In this document: piece after piece, positions 62,029-64,000 of the stretch
Numbering within the stretch: the first letter of the stretch is position 1
Layout of the letters: each line of letters starts with the position of its first letter
NCBI GenBank assembly: GCA_040954595.2
Contig: CM082580.2
Span: 12,772,001-12,836,000 of the forward strand
Length of the DNA stretch: 64,000 nucleotides
Reading direction: 5' to 3'
Source of the DNA: Balanoglossus misakiensis
Taxonomy: Eukaryota > Hemichordata
The notes under the pieces: generated by a model
Told to the model about the DNA's origin: nothing
What the model saw: only the letters and a program-made list of their open reading frames with translations
The model's database searches: none
Made by a program: the position numbers and the translations under genes

Positions 62029-63916
62029 ATGGGTCGCAAAGTAACATTAGCAACATGTTCTCTCAATCAGTGGGCAATGGACTTTGAAGGAAACTTGGAA
62101 AGAATCCTTAAAAGTAAGTAAGAAGCTTCCACATAACCCACTCAGAAGGGAAAGACATTTTTGTGTGTCAGGGGTACAGGTGTACTTGATGCTCAGGAGT
62201 CAGAGGGCAAGCTGTTGTTTCCCAAATGTACACATGTTTATCCTTCCCTTTTTTGTGACCATTTTATGTTCGTTTCAGGTATTGAGATAGCCAAGGCCAA
62301 GGGGGCAAGATACAGACTTGGACCTGAGCTGGAAATATGGTAAAAATCACGTTGTGTAGAAGAACTATAGTTGGTATTGAGAAATTGTAATGCATGTTCA
62401 GTGGGCAGTGTGACACGAAAAGAACTGCATACATACTGGCAATTACCTAGTTGCCAGCCAAACAAAAGTGGTATTTTTTCCCAGGTGATATTTTACACTG
62501 ACAACTTACTTAACCCTCTCACCCCCAGTTCCCTCTTTAGAGGTCCAACCTTACCATAGAAAACAATGGGTTTGGACTGAACCATGGTGGTGAAAGGGTT
62601 AATTGTAAGTAGATGACTAATCATCTCTATCCACACTTTCAGTGGTTACAGCTGTGAGGACCACTTCCATGAGCCGGACACCTGTCTGCATTCATTCCAA
62701 GTTTTGGCAAAACTGCTGCAGTCTCCTGTAACGCAAGACATCATCTGTGATGTGGGCATGTAAGTGATAAGCAAAAGTTTTGTCTCATTCATTGATGTGT
62801 CTTTCCTGTAGAACAATCTTTTGAATGACTCTATTGTAATGCCAAAAGTCAAGGTTAAGGTATATTTATCCATCTGTTACAGGCCAGTCATGCATAAGAA
62901 TGTGATCTACAACTGTCGAGTAATTTTCCTCAACAAGTAAGTGAATTTCAAGATATTTACTAGGTGTATGGATAATGTTTGGAAAATGTTGTACATGTAT
63001 GCCTACATGTTTATATGGTACATGTATCTCTCTCTTTCTGCAGGAAGATTCTGCTGATTAGACCAAAGATTGATCTCTGCAACGAGGGAAATTATAGGGA
63101 ATTGCGATGGTTTAAAGGTTGGGCCAAGATTCGGACTGTGGAAGATTATTACCTCCCGAGAATGATATCTGAAATCACTGGCCAGGTAGGTTACATCGAG
63201 CATTTACATCTAAGTGTCTAACTGTCTGTTGATACATTTACCACAGCAATAAAGACTGAATATGTATATAATTATCATCACACAAGACAGATTAAGACAT
63301 TAATTCTCGGTAGTTCAAAATGTATCTGATAAACCTTCTGTATTTTCCCCATCAGAGAACTGTACCCATAGGTGATGGAGTTCTATCAACTCTCGATACT
63401 TGCATTGGATCTGAAATATGTGAAGAACTGTGGACATCCAGAAGGTGTGGGATGAAGTACTCATTCAGATAAAAAAATGCATACATAGACAATTTTACTG
63501 AGCTCCCTGTGTCGAGTACCTGACTCTGATCTTGTTTCTTTGCAGTCCACATGTTGCAATGAGCCTTGACGGTGTGGAGATAATCACAAACGCCAGCGGA
63601 AGTCACCATGAACTGAGGAAGGCATACCAGAAAGTCGACCTCATCAAATCTGCAATGGAAAAGGTAATTGAGCTTGCTGCAACTAAGTGCAGTTCAAACA
63701 CTGACAAGGCAAACATATCCCGACATATTGTAGCAGTGTGTTTGACGTGAATATGAAACAATTTCATTGCATGTTGCGTTGCAGTGCGGTGGGATTTACA
63801 TGTTTTCCAACCTGAAGGGATGTGATGGGGAGCGAGTGTACTTTGATGGAGGAAGCATGATTTGCATGAATGGGAAGATTGCTGTGCAAGGAGAACAGTT
63901 TTCAGTCAATGAAGTG
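62029..63916 (+). CDS. NADSYN1: Glutamine-dependent NAD+ synthetase, 5' part (runs off window)
   Basis: Eight coding exons in the window: 62029-62113, 62279-62339, 62643-62759, 62883-62936, 63044-63185, 63356-63444, 63546-63663, 63785-63916, giving the first 266 residues. The enzyme makes NAD+ from deamido-NAD+, glutamine and ATP, the last step of the Preiss-Handler and de novo routes, in the cytosol. This part is the N-terminal nitrilase-type glutaminase domain. Residues match the human protein closely: [95 protein letters not shown]. Glu45 of the triad (in PELEI) and the nucleophile Cys (in SEICEELW) are present. The rest of the amidase domain and the synthetase domain lie beyond 64000. One intron contains a MITE. 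Confidence 0.95.
62510..62602. mobile_element. Short MITE, TTAA-flanked (piggyBac-like ends), copy 2
   Basis: About 93 bp with intact TTAA at both ends and ends TTAACCCTCTCACCCCC / GGTGGTGAAAGGGTTAA. The interior (AGTTCCCTCT..AGAGGTCCAACCTT, then AGAAAACAATGG) is shared with the copy at 46119-46210 at most positions. It sits in an intron of NADSYN1. Confidence 0.7.
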
Positions 63917-64000
63917 GTGAGTACTCTCCACAATATACCACTTTTTGAAATCCATGTAATTTTGGCAGTGCACCTTAATTATGCTATTACAGTACATACA

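Noticed and set aside
1-64000. tRNA, rRNA, CRISPR, bacterial operons or viral genes
   Set aside because: No cloverleaf with A/B boxes, no rRNA-like block, no regular spaced direct repeats and no viral frames were seen on reading both strands.

Overview
The window is eukaryotic: every recognisable gene is split by introns with GT..AG ends (plus one apparent GC-AG and one apparent U12-type AT-AC intron). Gene content points to a marine invertebrate deuterostome, most likely a cephalochordate (amphioxus). The genes are an animal tectonic, NADSYN1, a C1orf131 homologue and a receptor tyrosine kinase with EGF and Ig modules, with many short introns and microsatellites between them. The species call is inference; no sequence search was possible.

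Layout. 1-8497: no gene seen. 8498-8779 (-): a lone first exon with a signal peptide and the start of a GABA-B/ANF-receptor-like ligand-binding domain; the rest is not visible. 11018-32398 (-): a giant 34-coding-exon gene whose phases close exactly to an open frame of about 5,006 residues. 33515-35486 (+): C1orf131 homologue (DUF4602, SSU processome). 36719-42478 (-): tectonic (TCTN1-like), 13 coding exons, about 689 residues. 43634-45071 (+): unrecognised 205-residue protein, head-to-head with tectonic. 46.1-48.1 kb: repeats, including a short TTAA-flanked MITE and a tandem array of about 143 bp. 48559-51589 (+): secreted 319-residue protein with two fibronectin-III-like domains. 52990-59801 (-): receptor tyrosine kinase with EGF-Ig-EGF-TM-kinase layout, about 885 residues. 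62029 to the end (+): NADSYN1, first 8 coding exons, running off the window.

The most unusual content is the giant gene. It encodes a secreted protein built from beta-sandwich-like repeats with a G-D-x(3)-Y motif. Set into these are three different regular cysteine systems: 12 C-x-C dyads; an unbroken array of 21 octads (Cys or Tyr every 8 residues) inside what looks like a split WSC domain; and a single 4.6-kb exon of cysteine- and NCT/NCS-rich sequence built on C-x3-C-x6-C-x3-C units. In places the last units chain with an 11-residue period. A C-terminal piece carries an Asp-box motif. I do not recognise this architecture.

Transcription units are arranged as divergent pairs (giant gene/C1orf131; tectonic/orphan gene; RTK/NADSYN1). 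C1orf131 and tectonic converge with polyadenylation signals lying across each other.
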